Positions 6,585-7,363 of a stretch of 7,363 nt of DNA are shown piece after piece. Numbering within the stretch: the stretch's first letter is position 1; each line of letters opens with the position of its first letter. The position numbers were made by a program, and so were the translations under genes. The notes below the pieces were generated by a model. That model was given only the letters and a program-made list of their open reading frames with translations. It made no database searches and was not told where the DNA came from. Source of the DNA: Bacillota bacterium (GTDB lineage: Bacteria; Bacillota; Clostridia; Christensenellales; Aristaeellaceae); the NCBI GenBank assembly GCA_009787135.1, contig WRGP01000147.1, positions 1-7,363 of the forward strand, given 5' to 3'.

Positions 6585-6708
6585 AATTGCTAATTTTTTT
6601 TCGGGAAGGATTGCCCTTTGACTTTCGTACATATACCGAACGGATGCCGTACGCCGGCGGGCGTATCAAAGGGCGCCGTTGAAACTGCTGGGAACGAAGG
6701 GGTGTATC
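6585..6708 (+). promoter_or_regulatory. Leader region before the last membrane protein gene
   Basis: The stretch contains a T8 run (6594-6601) without an adjacent strong stem, so I do not call a terminator. TTGACT (6618-6623) matches a -35 box in five of six positions, but no good -10 sits 16-18 bp downstream. TTGCCC with TATACC (6632-6637) has a spacing of only 15 bp. A small hairpin ACGCC-GGCG-GGCGT lies at 6651-6664. AAGGGG at 6697-6702, six bases before the ATG at 6709, is a convincing ribosome binding site. A promoter probably lies here but cannot be placed with confidence. Confidence 0.35.
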
Positions 6709-7363
6709 ATGGCCAGCCGGAATCATTATACATATACGCCGGGGTATCAAGGAGGGGTCAGGCAGGCGCCGTCACGGGCAATGGACGCCTACCAAGATCC
6801 GTATCCAAGACAAAACGCCTATCCGAGAGGCGTGCGCCGCACATCGGCACAGGCCGCGCGGCCCACGGGAGATACGCTGATTCTGGCACTCCTGTTTATC
6901 GTGGCGCCGCTGTGTGGGATTTTGGGTATTTTCGTAAAAACCTTTTTATGGATATTTATCGCGGTGACCTTCCTGGTCTTGGCCGCGATGTGGGCGCTTC
7001 GCTGCTTTGAGCCGCGCGGCCGCGCGTTTCTCAGCGGCATTCTGGCGGTGTTGGCCGTCGTGGCATTCATATCTACCATTGACACCGCGCCCCGGCAAAG
7101 GGCATTTCAGACATATGGAGGAAACGACCAGACCCTGCCCGCCGGCCAGACGGGTTCCTCAAACGCGCAGAATGTGCAGAACAGCCAGGGAAACGGTCAA
7201 AGCGGCCAAGATAGCCGGGGCAGTCAAAGCAATCCTAACAATATTGGATTTGCGGGTTTGCCGGGCATGAGCCCGACGCCCACCGCGCCCATTGGCCCGC
7301 CGGAGGCGGGGGGGGCCGAGTATGCGCAAACAGGGCCGGAGGGCGAAGGCTGGCAGGCGGATC
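6709..7363 (+). CDS. Three-helix membrane protein with Gln/Asn/Gly-rich tail, 3' truncated by window
   Basis: Open frame of 218 codons with no stop before the window ends. The ATG follows AAGGGG by six bases, and the frame is closed upstream by TGA at 6619. Residues 1-54 are polar and Tyr/Arg/Pro/Gln-rich (for example AYQDPYPRQNAYPRG, 27-41). Hydrophobic helices follow at about 55-76, 78-100 and 106-124. Arg residues in the N-terminus and in the loop after helix 2 (RCFEPRGR) suggest N-in, C-out topology, which would place the tail outside the membrane. Residues 127-182 are low-complexity, dominated by Gln, Asn, Gly and Ser (such as SGQDSRGSQSNPNN), then a Pro/Gly/Glu-rich segment. This looks like an extracytoplasmic linker leading to a domain beyond the edge. 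The family is not recognised. A G8 run occurs at 7308-7315. Confidence 0.8.
   Translation, partial: MASRNHYTYTPGYQGGVRQAPSRAMDAYQDPYPRQNAYPRGVRRTSAQAARPTGDTLILALLFIVAPLCGILGIFVKTFLWIFIAVTFLVLAAMWALRCFEPRGRAFLSGILAVLAVVAFISTIDTAPRQRAFQTYGGNDQTLPAGQTGSSNAQNVQNSQGNGQSGQDSRGSQSNPNNIGFAGLPGMSPTPTAPIGPPEAGGAEYAQTGPEGEGWQAD

Noticed and set aside
6594..6601. T8 run as a possible intrinsic terminator
   Set aside because: The nearest stem (CGGA/TCCG at 6564-6575) is short and ends 18 bases upstream, too far for a terminator.
6618..7010. 130-codon plus-strand frame starting at TTG, preceded by AAGGA
   Set aside because: It overlaps the membrane-protein gene in another frame. The 6709 frame gives clean transmembrane helices and has a better ribosome binding site and an ATG start.
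1..7363. CRISPR array, transposon ends, tRNA or rRNA genes
   Set aside because: I found no regularly spaced repeats, no terminal inverted repeats with a transposase, and no tRNA or rRNA signature on either strand.

Overview
The window looks like a chromosomal segment from a GC-rich member of the Clostridia (Firmicutes). The evidence is a clostridial-type leucyl-tRNA synthetase with two Cys4 zinc sites and no leucine-specific insertion before KMSKS, a Bacillus/Clostridium-type topoisomerase III, a TcdE-family holin, Shine-Dalgarno sequences close to AAGGAGG, and codons rich in G/C at the third position. No genus can be named from the sequence alone.

Layout. Positions 1-190 are a comparatively AT-rich stretch (about 43% G+C over the first 120 bases) with small repeats and no convincing gene. 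A three-helix phage-type holin lies on the minus strand (640 to 191). It is divergent from leuS (704-3118), and only 63 bp separate the two starts. A 134-bp gap with two hairpins leads to topB (3253-5370). A well-formed extended -10 promoter (5388-5416) then starts a two-gene unit: a two-helix membrane protein with a soluble C-terminal domain (5449-5976) and, overlapping it by 10 bp, a small KdpD-like Usp-fold protein (5967-6356). After this come a doubtful 65-codon reading frame (6387-6584) and a membrane protein with a long Gln/Asn/Gly/Ser-rich tail (6709 onward) that runs off the right edge without a stop.

How it fits together. leuS (translation) and topB (DNA decatenation and topology) are housekeeping genes. 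The holin is a lone lysis or export-type membrane protein; no endolysin or other phage gene is visible. The membrane-protein/Usp pair is translationally coupled and shares a promoter, so the two products probably act together, but their function is unknown. Most of the window is ordinary. The poorly understood part is 5388-7363, and nothing there amounts to a demonstrable new system.
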